A DNA stretch of 36,176 bases, taken from contig JBBPIE010000046.1 in assembly GCA_038040485.1 (NCBI GenBank), positions 1 to 36,176 of the forward strand. Direction: 5' to 3'. This DNA is from Onstottus_B arcticum. Its GTDB lineage: Bacteria > Acidobacteriota > Blastocatellia > UBA7656. The notes under the pieces were generated by a model that did no database searches, had not been told where the DNA came from, and saw only the letters and a list, made by a program, of their open reading frames with translations. Made by a program: the position numbers and the translations under genes. Positions 16,262 through 24,890 of this stretch are shown one piece after another (within the stretch, counting starts at the first letter, position 1; each line of letters begins with the position of its first letter).

Positions 16262-16510
16262 ATGTCAGTCCATAGAAAAGCCTACGACGAGATTGTAGAT
16301 TTCTTCGCAAGAGGAACCAGTTCGACAGCCGTACTCGGGTATCATCCGTCGGCTGAGGCGCAGGAGCGGGCGCGCTATCTGCTGGCTAAGAACAAAGCCG
16401 GCACGCTGTCGAGTGAGGAGACTGCTGAGTTAGAACTCTTCGGCGACCTCGAACATTTCATGCAACTCGTCAAGGCCCGCGCCCACCAGTACGTTGAGCG
16501 CGAATCGTGA
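16262..16510 (+). CDS. Small conserved-looking protein paired with an HNH endonuclease
   Basis: An 82-residue, mostly helical and charged protein with no family I can name. It has a good ribosome binding site (GGAAGG about 9 bases before the ATG). Its stop overlaps the GTG start of the HNH gene by 4 bases (GTGA), so the two are translationally coupled. The small-gene-first order with an overlapping nuclease recalls toxin-antitoxin or immunity pairs, but the sequence does not show a DNA-binding motif and the role is unknown. Confidence 0.75.
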   Translation: MSVHRKAYDEIVDFFARGTSSTAVLGYHPSAEAQERARYLLAKNKAGTLSSEETAELELFGDLEHFMQLVKARAHQYVERES

Positions 16511-16920
16511 GCCCGAGGTATGTGTCGAGCAGCCTGCGCCGTGAGATCCATCAGCGAGCTCTTGGCCGATGTGAGTATTGTCTTCTCTCACAGGAGGACG
16601 CGTTCTTCCCTCACGAGCCCGATCATGTCATTGCCGAGAAACATGGCGGCGCTACGACAGTTGAGAATCTGGCTTTGGCCTGCTTTGACTGCAATAGGTT
16701 TAAGGGATCTGATATCGCTTCCATCGACCCCGACACCGGCAACCTTGTTGCACTCTTCAATCCCCGAAGGCAGGAATGGAAAGAACACTTCTCATTGGGA
16801 GGAGGGTTAATCATAGCCCTGACTTCCATCGGGTCGGCCACGGTGCGGCTCTTGAAACTGAATTTGCCCGCGAGGGTCGAGGCGCGGGAGGCGCTCGCAA
16901 GAAGAGGGCGCTATCCTTAG
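16507..16920 (+). CDS. HNH endonuclease
   Basis: A 137-residue protein with a complete HNH nuclease core. A first zinc knuckle CEYC lies at 23-26. It is followed by EPDHVIAEKHGG with the catalytic histidine, then NLALACFDCNRFKGSD carrying the asparagine and the second CxxC. The start is GTG, overlapping the previous stop by 4 bases. The C-terminal 50 residues lack a known domain. HNH proteins of this size occur both as free-standing homing-type or restriction-like nucleases and as cargo of mobile elements. No element ends were found here. Confidence 0.9.
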   Translation: MSPRYVSSSLRREIHQRALGRCEYCLLSQEDAFFPHEPDHVIAEKHGGATTVENLALACFDCNRFKGSDIASIDPDTGNLVALFNPRRQEWKEHFSLGGGLIIALTSIGSATVRLLKLNLPARVEAREALARRGRYP

Positions 16921-16993
16921 CAATTGAGTAAGCGTGTCTCAGTGAGGAGATCAGGTTCGGGCTACTGAACACTGCGCGAAGACAAGGAACATC

Positions 16994-18052
16994 ATGCTCA
17001 TCGTAATGAAACCCGAAGCCACCGAAGCTCAGGTGGACGCAGTGCTGGACCTGATCCGCGAGCTCGGTTTCAAGCCGCATCCGATGCCGGGCGCGACTCG
17101 AACGGCGATCGGGATAACGGGCAATCAGGGCGCAATCGATCCGGCTCACTTCGAAAACCTGCCCGGCGTTGGCGAAGCAATCCGCGTCTCGAAGCCTTAC
17201 AAGCTCGTCGGCCGCGACCTTAAACACGACGACACTGTCGTGCGCGTCGGCGAGGTTAAGATTGGCGGCTCAGAACCCGCGATCATCGCCGGGCCGTGCG
17301 CCGTCGAGTCGCTCCAACAAACAATGGAGATCGCGGAGGTCGTTGCGGCATGCGGAGTGAAGCTGTTTCGCGGCGGCGCGTTCAAGCCTCGCACTTCGCC
17401 CTACGCGTTTCAGGGACTCGGCGAGGACGGCTTGAAGATTCTCGCTGAAGCTCGCGATCGTTTCGGACTGAGCATCGTCACAGAAGTGCTTGATACCGAC
17501 ACGGCGGACCTGGTCGAAGAGTACGCCGACATTCTCCAGGTCGGGGCCCGCAACATGCAGAACTTTTCGCTGCTTCGCCGGGTCGGCCAGGCTCGCAAGC
17601 CGGTGATGCTGAAGCGCGGAATGTCCGCGACGCTCGACGAGTTGCTGCTGGCCGCCGAGTACATAATGGCCGAAGGCAACTACAACGTGATCCTCTGCGA
17701 GCGAGGAGTTCGGACTTTTGCGGATCACAGTCGCAACACGCTCGACTTGTCGATCATACCGGCGGTGCAGAATCGCTCGCATCTTCCGATCATCGTCGAT
17801 CCTTCGCACGGCACTGGCAAGCGCCACAAAGTCATTCCGCTGGCGCGCGCCGCGATCGCCGCTGGCGCGGACGGGATCATGGTTGAAGTTCACAACCATC
17901 CGGAGAAGGCACTTTCCGACGGGCCGCAAGCGCTTCTGCCAGAGATGTTCAAACAGCTCGTCGAAGAGGTGCACGCGATTCATCGCGTGATTGCAGAAGC
18001 TGACCATCGCGCGAGCGGCGCTCCGAGCACGGCCTCCTCCCTATCAACGTGA
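16994..18052 (+). CDS. aroF: 3-deoxy-7-phosphoheptulonate (DAHP) synthase, type I-beta
   Basis: First enzyme of the shikimate pathway; condenses phosphoenolpyruvate and erythrose 4-phosphate to DAHP. The 352-residue protein has an N-terminal ferredoxin-like regulatory domain (1-70) and a TIM-barrel catalytic domain. Cys102, His272, Glu298 and Asp309 fall at the same positions as the metal ligands known for the Thermotoga maritima enzyme, and KPRTSPY lies at 131-137. The N-terminal domain in that relative mediates feedback inhibition by aromatic amino acids, which is likely here too. The ATG at 16994 has AAGGAA just upstream. Its stop overlaps the next start by 4 bases. Confidence 0.96.
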   Translation: MLIVMKPEATEAQVDAVLDLIRELGFKPHPMPGATRTAIGITGNQGAIDPAHFENLPGVGEAIRVSKPYKLVGRDLKHDDTVVRVGEVKIGGSEPAIIAGPCAVESLQQTMEIAEVVAACGVKLFRGGAFKPRTSPYAFQGLGEDGLKILAEARDRFGLSIVTEVLDTDTADLVEEYADILQVGARNMQNFSLLRRVGQARKPVMLKRGMSATLDELLLAAEYIMAEGNYNVILCERGVRTFADHSRNTLDLSIIPAVQNRSHLPIIVDPSHGTGKRHKVIPLARAAIAAGADGIMVEVHNHPEKALSDGPQALLPEMFKQLVEEVHAIHRVIAEADHRASGAPSTASSLST

Positions 18053-19701
18053 ATCAGTCACAACAAGAGAGCACATGTACGGGCGGGGCTCCGTGTCCGC
18101 CCCTCCCCCAGGCCGCAGTGAGGGGCGGGCACAGAGGCCCGCCCATACAGGGCTGGCTTGTTGTACTTGCTGTTGCGGCCCTCCTGTCGGCTGGCTCCTT
18201 CCTTTATTTCTTCAATCAAGGGATGACGAATCACTATGGCGACGGTGTCGCGCACGTAAACATCGCCCGCAAGGTAGTCGACTCGCCGGACGATTCGCTG
18301 TGGCAGCGCTACATTCAGATCGGCTCGCCGTGGCTGCCGCTGCAGACTGTGATGATGCTGCCTTTTGTAAGCAACGAGTGGATGTGGCGAAGCGGAGCCG
18401 CCGGCAGCTTCATCTCGATGATCTCGTTCGTGATCGCAGTGCTGTCGTTGTACCGGCTGGCGCTGAGGTTCTACGCGGACGAGCGTCGCGCAAGCGTTCT
18501 TGCCGTGGTGTCAGTTGCCGTCTTCGTGCTCAACCCGAGCGCGTTGTTCATGCAAGCGACGCCTATGACTGAGATGGTTTTCATAGCTGCGCTGCTTGCG
18601 GCGGTGTGTTTGTTTCAACGATGGGTCGAGAAACAGACGAGCGGGCGATTGGTTCTGGCGGCGGCGGCGATGTCGGTCGCAACGCTATCACGCTACGAGG
18701 CGTGGCCGGTTGCGGCGCTTGCGATTCCGATGGTAGCGCTGGCTTCGAAGGGCGATTTCAAGCCGAGGGCTCGCACTACAGCTCTCTTCGCCGCGGTGGC
18801 CGCAGCCGGGCCGATCTACTGGCTCTGGCACAACTGGGCGATTTACGGAGACGCGCTCGAGTTCTTGACTGGACCGAACTCGGCGCGCGGAATCTATCTG
18901 CAGAACCGCGCGAACCTTGGATGGTCGAAGATATTCGTCGGACACGCAATGTTGGACACGGCCACGATCCTCACTGCCGCGGCGGTTTGTTCCGGCCCGC
19001 TGGTTCTGTTGTTCGCGATCGCGGGCCTTGCAAGAACCGTTGCAGCGCGCCGTCGAGTTCTCGTTCGGTGGGCGCCGGCGATCCTGCTGCTTGTTCCGTT
19101 CTTCTTTCACGTCGTCAGTCTCTATCGCGGAGAGATTCAGATCTTTCCATTGAGCGCGTTCGGTCTGCTCAACGTTCGCTACGGGCTGCTGCACTTGCCT
19201 GCGATCGCACTGTTCGCGCCGGCCGCAGCATTGATCCCGCGCGGCGCTGCGGGACGATGGGCGACGGCGATCCTAATCGTGGGCGTCGCCGCGCAGTATG
19301 GCTATTTAATCTCGGAAGGACCGCGGCAGCTCGCGGTATATCAAGAGGGCTATCGAAACGGAGTCAACGCGCGGCCGGCCCGCGAGCTGGCGGACGCTTC
19401 GGCATTTCTGAAAGCCAATCCGCCGCGTGGGTTGACCTTGATGAACACCGGAGCGCTCGGGCCGCTTGTGTCAAAGGGCGGGCTGCGATTCTCTGAGCTG
19501 ATTCACGAAGGAACCGCCCGCTGGCATCAGATAACAGACCGCCTTCCTGCCGACGTCTTTACGGTCATCGTCGAGGAGGGCGACCCGCTCGACCAGCGCT
19601 TTCAAGCAAATGCCGATCTGTCTAAGGATCTCGAATTCAGCTTTCGGGAGGAGTTTTCAATCGGAAAGATACGGTTGTTTAAGCGAGTCCGTGGCAAGTA
19701 A
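18049..19701 (+). CDS. Multipass membrane protein, GT-C-type glycosyltransferase-like
   Basis: A 550-residue protein with about ten hydrophobic helices, then a C-terminal soluble part. The first loop after helix 1 carries HYGDGVAH and SPDDS. An acidic residue at this place is typical of GT-C glycosyltransferases of the PMT/ArnT kind, which use lipid-linked sugars; this is the basis of the call. The start is GTG at 18049, overlapping the aroF stop (GTGA). Residues of about 10-33 are encoded by an inserted palindromic repeat and read as a low-complexity Gly/Pro segment, so the ancestral N-terminus may have been shorter. The substrate is unknown. It converges with the cyclase gene, 19 bp away. 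Confidence 0.75.
   Translation: MNQSQQESTCTGGAPCPPLPQAAVRGGHRGPPIQGWLVVLAVAALLSAGSFLYFFNQGMTNHYGDGVAHVNIARKVVDSPDDSLWQRYIQIGSPWLPLQTVMMLPFVSNEWMWRSGAAGSFISMISFVIAVLSLYRLALRFYADERRASVLAVVSVAVFVLNPSALFMQATPMTEMVFIAALLAAVCLFQRWVEKQTSGRLVLAAAAMSVATLSRYEAWPVAALAIPMVALASKGDFKPRARTTALFAAVAAAGPIYWLWHNWAIYGDALEFLTGPNSARGIYLQNRANLGWSKIFVGHAMLDTATILTAAAVCSGPLVLLFAIAGLARTVAARRRVLVRWAPAILLLVPFFFHVVSLYRGEIQIFPLSAFGLLNVRYGLLHLPAIALFAPAAALIPRGAAGRWATAILIVGVAAQYGYLISEGPRQLAVYQEGYRNGVNARPARELADASAFLKANPPRGLTLMNTGALGPLVSKGGLRFSELIHEGTARWHQITDRLPADVFTVIVEEGDPLDQRFQANADLSKDLEFSFREEFSIGKIRLFKRVRGK
18077..18148. repeat. REP-like palindromic repeat inside a coding region
   Basis: Arms of 29 bp at 18077-18105 and 18120-18148 are reverse complements with 4 mismatches, around a 14-bp loop. 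The arms are rich in GGGCGGG. The repeat is in frame within the first 35 codons of the membrane protein gene. I believe similar GC-rich palindromes are dispersed in related genomes, but could not check. Confidence 0.8.
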
Positions 19702-19720
19702 CGCGTTGTCCAGTCGTCGA

Positions 19721-21298
19721 TCACGTTACCCGCGCGTCGATTTCGGCAACAGTCCGATGCATAAGAGTTCGCACACGGTTACGGCCCGCAGCTTTCGCCA
19801 GATACATCGCGCGGTCCGCCATCTCGACCAGCTCTTCCTTGACCTTGGCGTCGGTCGGATAAGTTGCGACGCCGAAGCTTGCCGTCACTTGTCCAACTCG
19901 TGGCACATACACCGAAGCGATCGATGCGCGTATTCGTTCGGCAACCTCAAGCGCGTCGTCACGGCTGCATTGCGGAAGGATTATGCAGAACTCCTCGCCG
20001 CCATAGCGCGCGCACAAATCGACTTCGCGTACAACTGCCCGCATCGACTGAGCGACGTGGCAAAGCGTTGTGTCGCCTGCGACGTGACCATACGTGTCGT
20101 TGATCCGCTTTAGTTGATCCAGGTCGAGGAGAATCAACGAAACCTGCGTATGATATCGATCCGAGAGCTTTAGTTCGTAATCGAGCCGGTCCTGGAACCA
20201 ACCGTGGTTATACAGTCCCGTAAGACCATCGGTCTTGGCCTGCTTCTCCATCTTTCTGAATAGCCTCGCGTGACTGATCGCAACGGCAAGCTGATCTGAG
20301 ACCGTCTTCACCATCAGCACTTCTTCATCTTCCCAGTTGCGACCCGGGAGATCGTGTTCGACGACGAGCTCACCGATTACGTTCTCACGATAAGTGACCG
20401 GCACCTCGAGCAGCCCTGGCGGGTCGGGCGGTTCAATCGCGGCGGCTTCCCGTGCAGCTGGGTCTTTGGGTCTGTTGGCCGGCTGGCCGGAAGCAGCTTC
20501 GTCTTCCTGGCGTTCGTAGATCGTCATGCCTTCCGGCGAAACAGTGCCCTCTTCCCAGAGCACCAGCGCGGCCCGCCGAGCCTTGACCGCACGGCCAACT
20601 TCCTCAACCGCGGATTGCAAAATCGATTCGAGCTCGAGCGTGCTCGATATGGCCGCGCTGATGCGGTTGGTTGCCATCTCAAGTTCGTTTTGGCGCTGCA
20701 TCAGCATCGTCAGCTTTGTTGTGAACGCCAGCGCCAGGCGCAGAGACGAACTGGACGGGGTCGACGAGCGCAGCAAGCTTTCGAACCTCTCTCGCTCCTC
20801 GGGCCGCTGAACGCCGAACCGCGCCATCAAGTACTCGATCGCAGTGAACACAACATTAGGATCGAAGGTCCAAACGACGTTGAAAGCTTTCGAGCTTCGA
20901 TCCTCCTCGCCATCGATTGCGCGCGAGGCCAGCAATCCGCAAAACCGAGGCTCAGTGACAAGAATAAACGGGCCGGTTTCAAGCTCGTGGTGCCCAGCCT
21001 CTTCAATCGCAATGAGCCGAGCGCTCGTTTCAGGCTCCCACGTCCTGTCAGGGCACGTGCGATCGCAGCAGAACAGATACAACCGCCGGCCTACTGCGGC
21101 GAGTTTGGTCAGGCGCTCCGGTTCCTTTAGCGCGTGGCCACTCAGACAGCGTCCCTCGACTACAAGCGCGGCAAGTTTGTTTTCGGTTACGAGGTCTTCG
21201 AAGTATCGTGCCAGCCGCTGCACGCTCTGCTCGTTGCATCGCAACGGAGCAAGATCATCGCCGTGTTGCTGGGTAAGTACGTGAAAAAGCGAATGCAT
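19721..21298 (-). CDS. Diguanylate cyclase with DICT and GAF sensor domains
   Basis: Makes cyclic di-GMP from two GTP. The 525-residue protein has three parts. The N-terminus, about 1-160, resembles the DICT domain, which occurs with cyclases and two-component proteins. A GAF-like domain with a connecting helix spans about 205-345. A full GGDEF domain follows, with TDGLTGLYN at 356-364, DLDQLKRIND, and active-site GGEEF at 433-437. An RxxD inhibitory site (REVD, 424-427) sits five residues before the active site, so product feedback is expected. No transmembrane helix is seen, so it should be cytoplasmic. The ATG at 21298 has no clear ribosome binding site. It is monocistronic and converges with the previous gene. 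Confidence 0.92.
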   Translation of the reverse strand: MHSLFHVLTQQHGDDLAPLRCNEQSVQRLARYFEDLVTENKLAALVVEGRCLSGHALKEPERLTKLAAVGRRLYLFCCDRTCPDRTWEPETSARLIAIEEAGHHELETGPFILVTEPRFCGLLASRAIDGEEDRSSKAFNVVWTFDPNVVFTAIEYLMARFGVQRPEERERFESLLRSSTPSSSSLRLALAFTTKLTMLMQRQNELEMATNRISAAISSTLELESILQSAVEEVGRAVKARRAALVLWEEGTVSPEGMTIYERQEDEAASGQPANRPKDPAAREAAAIEPPDPPGLLEVPVTYRENVIGELVVEHDLPGRNWEDEEVLMVKTVSDQLAVAISHARLFRKMEKQAKTDGLTGLYNHGWFQDRLDYELKLSDRYHTQVSLILLDLDQLKRINDTYGHVAGDTTLCHVAQSMRAVVREVDLCARYGGEEFCIILPQCSRDDALEVAERIRASIASVYVPRVGQVTASFGVATYPTDAKVKEELVEMADRAMYLAKAAGRNRVRTLMHRTVAEIDARVT

Positions 21299-21814
21299 CG
21301 GTTCGAGGATTCCGCGGGGTGAGTGCGTGTGGGGACTGCCTGTGAAGCAACGATTCTACCTCACCAGACTAAACAGTCAACTCTTTTCCCCTTCTGGTTG
21401 TGTCCTATTTGTGTGTTGCTCGATTGGAAAACCGCCAAGACGCCAAGAACGCCAAGGTCAGATCAAGAATCCGTTGAGTTCTTGGCGCTCTTGGCGTCTT
21501 GGCGGTTGGTCGATTCGCCGACACAAAGGAAGGCTTTGTGGACCTTCCTGTCTTCGTGTCTTTGTGGCGAGACTGCTCTCAACACGCCAAGAAACGCCAC
21601 AGAGAGGCAAGGTGTGTAATTTTTTCTGACGGCACAGGAAACTTGTACAGCCCAGATCGCACCGCAAGACCGGCGCGGCCCTTTCTTGCTTTGGAATGGC
21701 GCTGAACGCTGGGTACCCGTGGCACGTCGCTCGCTGTAAGCCTCCTTCACCTTTCTGCTTCAAAGACGTAAACGGCAAGATCTCACGAACAACCACATTT
21801 GGCGGGAGGAACTC
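21299..21814. other. Intergenic repeat-rich region
   Basis: This 516-bp divergent gap contains the 27-bp inverted repeat listed separately, and further repeat-like sequence to about 21720. Short frames on the minus strand read NRQDAKSAKN, a typical translation of a dispersed repeat that I recall as misannotated small proteins in other genomes. I see no true gene. The last 40 bases hold the ribosome binding site of the OmpA-like gene. Confidence 0.6.
21430..21507. repeat. Large inverted repeat, MITE/REP-like
   Basis: Arms of 27 bp at 21430-21456 and 21481-21507 are reverse complements with a single mismatch, around a 24-bp loop. Each arm is itself made of repeated GCCAAGA-type units. No transposase is present, so it would be a non-autonomous element or a REP-like sequence. 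Confidence 0.85.
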
Positions 21815-22552
21815 ATGAAATCAAAGCTTTTTGTTGTGTGTCTGGCGATGACGGTTGGGGTCGTCGTCGAGTCCGGCTGCGCCACCAAGAAGTATGTGCG
21901 CAATCGAGTCGCTGAGCGAGTTGCTCCGATCGAGAACCGTACTGGCGAACTTGAGGAGACGGCTCGCCGCAACACCCAGCAGATCGGCGAGCTTAGAACG
22001 AACGTCGACGACGTTCGTGGGCGCGCAGACAGGGCTCAGGCTACGGCGGTTCGCGCCGCCTCGGCTGCCGATCAAGCCAACTCACACGTCGCCGTCGTCG
22101 AGCGAGACGTTGAGGACCTGCGGGCAAACCTGGATAAGTACACCCTTCGAAACACCGCAATGGTGTTCTTCAAACCAGGAAGCGCGGTGCTGACCAATGA
22201 GGCCCAGGCCCAATTAGACACGCTTGCCAGGCAGATCAAGGCTCCAAGCGGTTTCATTCTAGAGATCATTGGCCGAGGCGATACACCAAAGGGCACAACG
22301 CTGGACGAGAGCCTGGCGAAGCTGAGAGCCGAGGCGGTCGAACGCTATTTGGCCGACAAGCATAGCATTCCCGTGATGCGAATGTCTTCGATAGCGTTTG
22401 GCGCATTGAGGCCGTTGGGCGAAGGAGCTTCAGAGTCTGCCTCGCCGTACAGCTTCAGTCGCCGAGTAGACATTCGCGTGCTGACCAGCAATGCGACAGC
22501 GAACACGTCGAAAACGACGTCTGGACGCGCCATTTCAACATCAACCCCCTAA
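21815..22552 (+). CDS. OmpA-family lipoprotein
   Basis: A 245-residue envelope protein. The signal peptide ends in a lipobox-like VESGC with Cys at 22. A helical, coiled-coil region similar in character to Lpp spans about 30-105. An OmpA-like peptidoglycan-binding domain follows (FFKPGSAVLTNEA, then LEIIGRGDT, then FSRRVDIRVL). The usual GHTD is replaced by GRGDT. It probably links the outer membrane to the cell wall. The start is well supported by GGGAGGAA ahead of the ATG. The last 20 residues are Thr/Ser-rich. A strong hairpin lies 42 bp after the stop. Confidence 0.9.
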   Translation: MKSKLFVVCLAMTVGVVVESGCATKKYVRNRVAERVAPIENRTGELEETARRNTQQIGELRTNVDDVRGRADRAQATAVRAASAADQANSHVAVVERDVEDLRANLDKYTLRNTAMVFFKPGSAVLTNEAQAQLDTLARQIKAPSGFILEIIGRGDTPKGTTLDESLAKLRAEAVERYLADKHSIPVMRMSSIAFGALRPLGEGASESASPYSFSRRVDIRVLTSNATANTSKTTSGRAISTSTP

Positions 22553-22594
22553 GTCACCGCTTCCCTGCTTCAAACAACCAGCCTCAACATCACC

Positions 22595-22631
22595 GGCGGG
22601 CTTCACTGAACGTGATTCAGTGAAGCCCGCC
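22595..22631. repeat. Perfect 16-bp inverted repeat (possible terminator)
   Basis: A perfect 16-bp stem at 22595-22610 and 22616-22631 with a 5-base loop lies 42 bp downstream of the OmpA-like stop. No T-tract follows on the plus strand, so an intrinsic terminator is doubtful. It could instead be an mRNA 3' stabilising hairpin or a REP-like repeat. Confidence 0.7.
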
Positions 22632-22775
22632 CGTTGCGGTTCTTCGGTACCCGTCGAGTCGACGTTGCTCCTTCGTGCGCCTGCTGCCATAAAAACGAAC
22701 GTCAATCCTGAATGCTTGAATGCTATAATGCTGAGGCAACCGGATTTAGGGCCATCGCATCACAAGCGTGACGCA

Positions 22776-23369
22776 ATGGCTTCAATCACGAATGCGCTGA
22801 TAATGAGCGTGACCGCCGAACGAAGCCCCGCCACCTCAGACCTGGAATTAGCCAGGGCTGCCGCGGCTGGGGACACAGCGGCGTTTGAAAAGCTTTACGA
22901 ACAGCATCACCGTCGCGTCTATTCGATCTGCTTGCGAATGCTGGGCGGGGCCGGCCAGGCAGAGGACCTGACACAGGAGGTATTCCTGCAAGTCCATCGA
23001 AAGCTCGGAAGCTTTCGAGGCGATTCGGCCTTCACGACCTGGCTGCACCGGCTGACGGTCAACCAGGTGCTGATGCACTTTCGCAAGCGCGGCGTAAAGC
23101 TCGAGCACACGAGCGAAGAAGGCGACTTCACGAACGTGATCGAGACGCCGATTCAGAGCACGAGGCGAATCTCGATGGTCGACCGGCTCGCGATCGACAA
23201 AGCAGTCAGCGAATTACCGCCGGGCTATCGCACAGTGTTTGTACTTCACGATGTCGAAGGCTACGAGCACCAGGAGATTTCGGGTATGCTGCACGTGAGC
23301 GTTGGGACATCCAAGTCGCAGCTTCATAAGGCTCGAATGCGATTGCGTGAGCTTCTGACAAAACGATGA
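22776..23369 (+). CDS. ECF sigma factor (RpoE-like)
   Basis: A 197-residue extracytoplasmic-function sigma factor. Region 2 (about 30-100) includes the AEDLTQEVFLQVHRKL helix and the TWLHRLTVNQVLMHFRKR DNA-melting segment. Region 4 (about 130-195) has LPPGYRTVFVLHDVEGY and the helix-turn-helix HQEISGMLHVSVGTSKSQ. I chose the ATG at 22776. The frame continues upstream to 22491, but those codons overlap the ompA-like gene and the hairpin. An ATG at 22803 is an alternative; neither has a clear ribosome binding site. The zinc anti-sigma gene follows 47 bp later, the usual partner arrangement. Confidence 0.93.
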   Translation: MASITNALIMSVTAERSPATSDLELARAAAAGDTAAFEKLYEQHHRRVYSICLRMLGGAGQAEDLTQEVFLQVHRKLGSFRGDSAFTTWLHRLTVNQVLMHFRKRGVKLEHTSEEGDFTNVIETPIQSTRRISMVDRLAIDKAVSELPPGYRTVFVLHDVEGYEHQEISGMLHVSVGTSKSQLHKARMRLRELLTKR

Positions 23370-23416
23370 GCCGGTCGATGGCCGGCATGCTTCGATAGGG
23401 TGAGTGGGTAGTAATC

Positions 23417-24091
23417 ATGGTTTGCAGGCAATGTCAGGAACTGATTTCCGACTACATCGACGGCTCGCTTGAGCTTGGCGAGCAAGTGCAGATTGAGCGC
23501 CACCTCGGGGATTGTGAGCCTTGCCGCGCGGTTCGCGATGACCTGCTCCAGATAGTCCACTTCAGCCACCAGCTTCCGATACACGCACCGTCAGGCGCGT
23601 TGTGGACTCGAATTCAAACCGAGGTAGTACAACAGAGAGGCCACTGGCTTCGCTCGCTTCCGTGGTTGACATGGCTCAAGACGCGTCACTTCGATCTGTC
23701 GCTGCCGCAGATGGCCGCGACCGCAGCCGCGATCATCATCGCTGTTTCAGCGGCGGTGTTGTTCTCGCGTCCGGACCGGCTGGATCAATTGAGTGTCAGG
23801 CAAGGCGCGGCAGCGGCCGGCGGACTCGAAGTGAATCCGCTTTCCAGTTCCGACTTTCAGCAGATCGAAAAACAGATCAACCAGTTGAGCGAATCGGTGG
23901 AACTACGCAAGGTCGAATGGGACCCTGAGCTGCGCTCGGCTTTTGAGCGCAATCTTCTCTACGTCGATCAATGCCTGGCCGAGTGTCGCCATCAACTGAG
24001 CGACAACCCGGCGGATTACGTCTCGCAGGAGTTGATGCTCAACGCATACCGCGAGAAGGTTCGCTTGCTCGAAGGGTTCGACAATTTCTAA
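23417..24091 (+). CDS. Zinc-finger anti-sigma factor (zf-HC2)
   Basis: A 224-residue membrane anti-sigma factor likely to hold the upstream ECF sigma inactive. The N-terminal ZAS domain has CRQC at 3-6 and HLGDCEPC at 29-36, giving the zinc-binding pattern. One hydrophobic helix spans about 98-116, so the rest (117-224) would be outside the cytoplasm; it is helical with a leucine pattern around the QIEKQINQLSES segment. The ATG at 23417 is preceded by a loosely G-rich stretch. Its 3' end is followed closely by the DUF4097-like gene, so the three form a likely operon. Confidence 0.9.
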   Translation: MVCRQCQELISDYIDGSLELGEQVQIERHLGDCEPCRAVRDDLLQIVHFSHQLPIHAPSGALWTRIQTEVVQQRGHWLRSLPWLTWLKTRHFDLSLPQMAATAAAIIIAVSAAVLFSRPDRLDQLSVRQGAAAAGGLEVNPLSSSDFQQIEKQINQLSESVELRKVEWDPELRSAFERNLLYVDQCLAECRHQLSDNPADYVSQELMLNAYREKVRLLEGFDNF

Positions 24092-24135
24092 TATCTCAAG
24101 CGCAATCTCCTAACGTGACCCCCGTTGGTTCAGTG

Positions 24136-24885
24136 ATGTCGAAGTCCAACCGTAGACCAGCCAGACCCGCGGTGTTCACATCTTCGCTTACCCTGATTGC
24201 TTCCGCGTGGCTGCTTGTCGGTTCGACAGGTTTCGCGGGGCCGCCCATCAGGTTCGAGCGAACCTACACTCCGCACGGCTCGGCTCACCTGACTATCTCG
24301 AACGTGAACGGCCGCATTCGCGTCACCTCCTGGGACAAACGAACAGTCTCGGTTCGCGCCGACGCCGCCCACTCGGTTTCGATCGAGGACCGCGTGGCCG
24401 GCGACGACATAACGGTTTCGGTCAGGCGAAACTTCCGGTTGAGCCGCGCGGACTTTGAAGTCTCTCTCCCCGCCGACAGCTCGCTTCTGCTGCGAAACGT
24501 GATCGGCAACATCGAAGTCCAGGGCATCACCGGGCACATCAGCGTCAACTCGATCGACAGCGACATCCGCCTGTTGAGGGTTAACAGTCCTTCGATTGAC
24601 GTCAAAGTAACAAGCGGAGACATCTATTTCGACGGCGAGTTGCGCGAGGGTGGGTCTTACAGCTTTCAGTCGATGAGGGGCGATCTGGACGTAACGTTGC
24701 CGGGCTCGACGCCGTTCAACTTGAACGCGCGGGCGCTGAGCGAGAACATCAACCTTGGCGGCTTTCTCTCAAACCTGACCGGCACATCGCGAGGAACAAA
24801 GGGCGTTTCTGGAAATTATCTAAAGGGCGGCTCGCGGCTTACGCTGACGACCTACGACGGGCGCATTTTGCTTCACAAGAAGTGA
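24136..24885 (+). CDS. Exported DUF4097-type beta-repeat protein
   Basis: A 249-residue protein with a signal peptide (SNRRPAR, hydrophobic 17-30, FAG near 34) and repeated short beta motifs (ISNVNGRIRVTSWD, VIGNIEVQG, VNSIDSDIRLL, VTSGDIYFDG). These are typical of the DUF4097 family, a putative adhesin-like beta-helix often found downstream of ECF sigma and anti-sigma genes. The ATG at 24136 is supported by the signal peptide. A GTG at 24115 is an alternative; the frame reaches back to 23971 inside the anti-sigma gene, which I regard as non-coding. It is probably a regulon target or an envelope-stress sensor partner. Confidence 0.85.
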   Translation: MSKSNRRPARPAVFTSSLTLIASAWLLVGSTGFAGPPIRFERTYTPHGSAHLTISNVNGRIRVTSWDKRTVSVRADAAHSVSIEDRVAGDDITVSVRRNFRLSRADFEVSLPADSSLLLRNVIGNIEVQGITGHISVNSIDSDIRLLRVNSPSIDVKVTSGDIYFDGELREGGSYSFQSMRGDLDVTLPGSTPFNLNARALSENINLGGFLSNLTGTSRGTKGVSGNYLKGGSRLTLTTYDGRILLHKK

Positions 24886-24890
24886 GGGTT

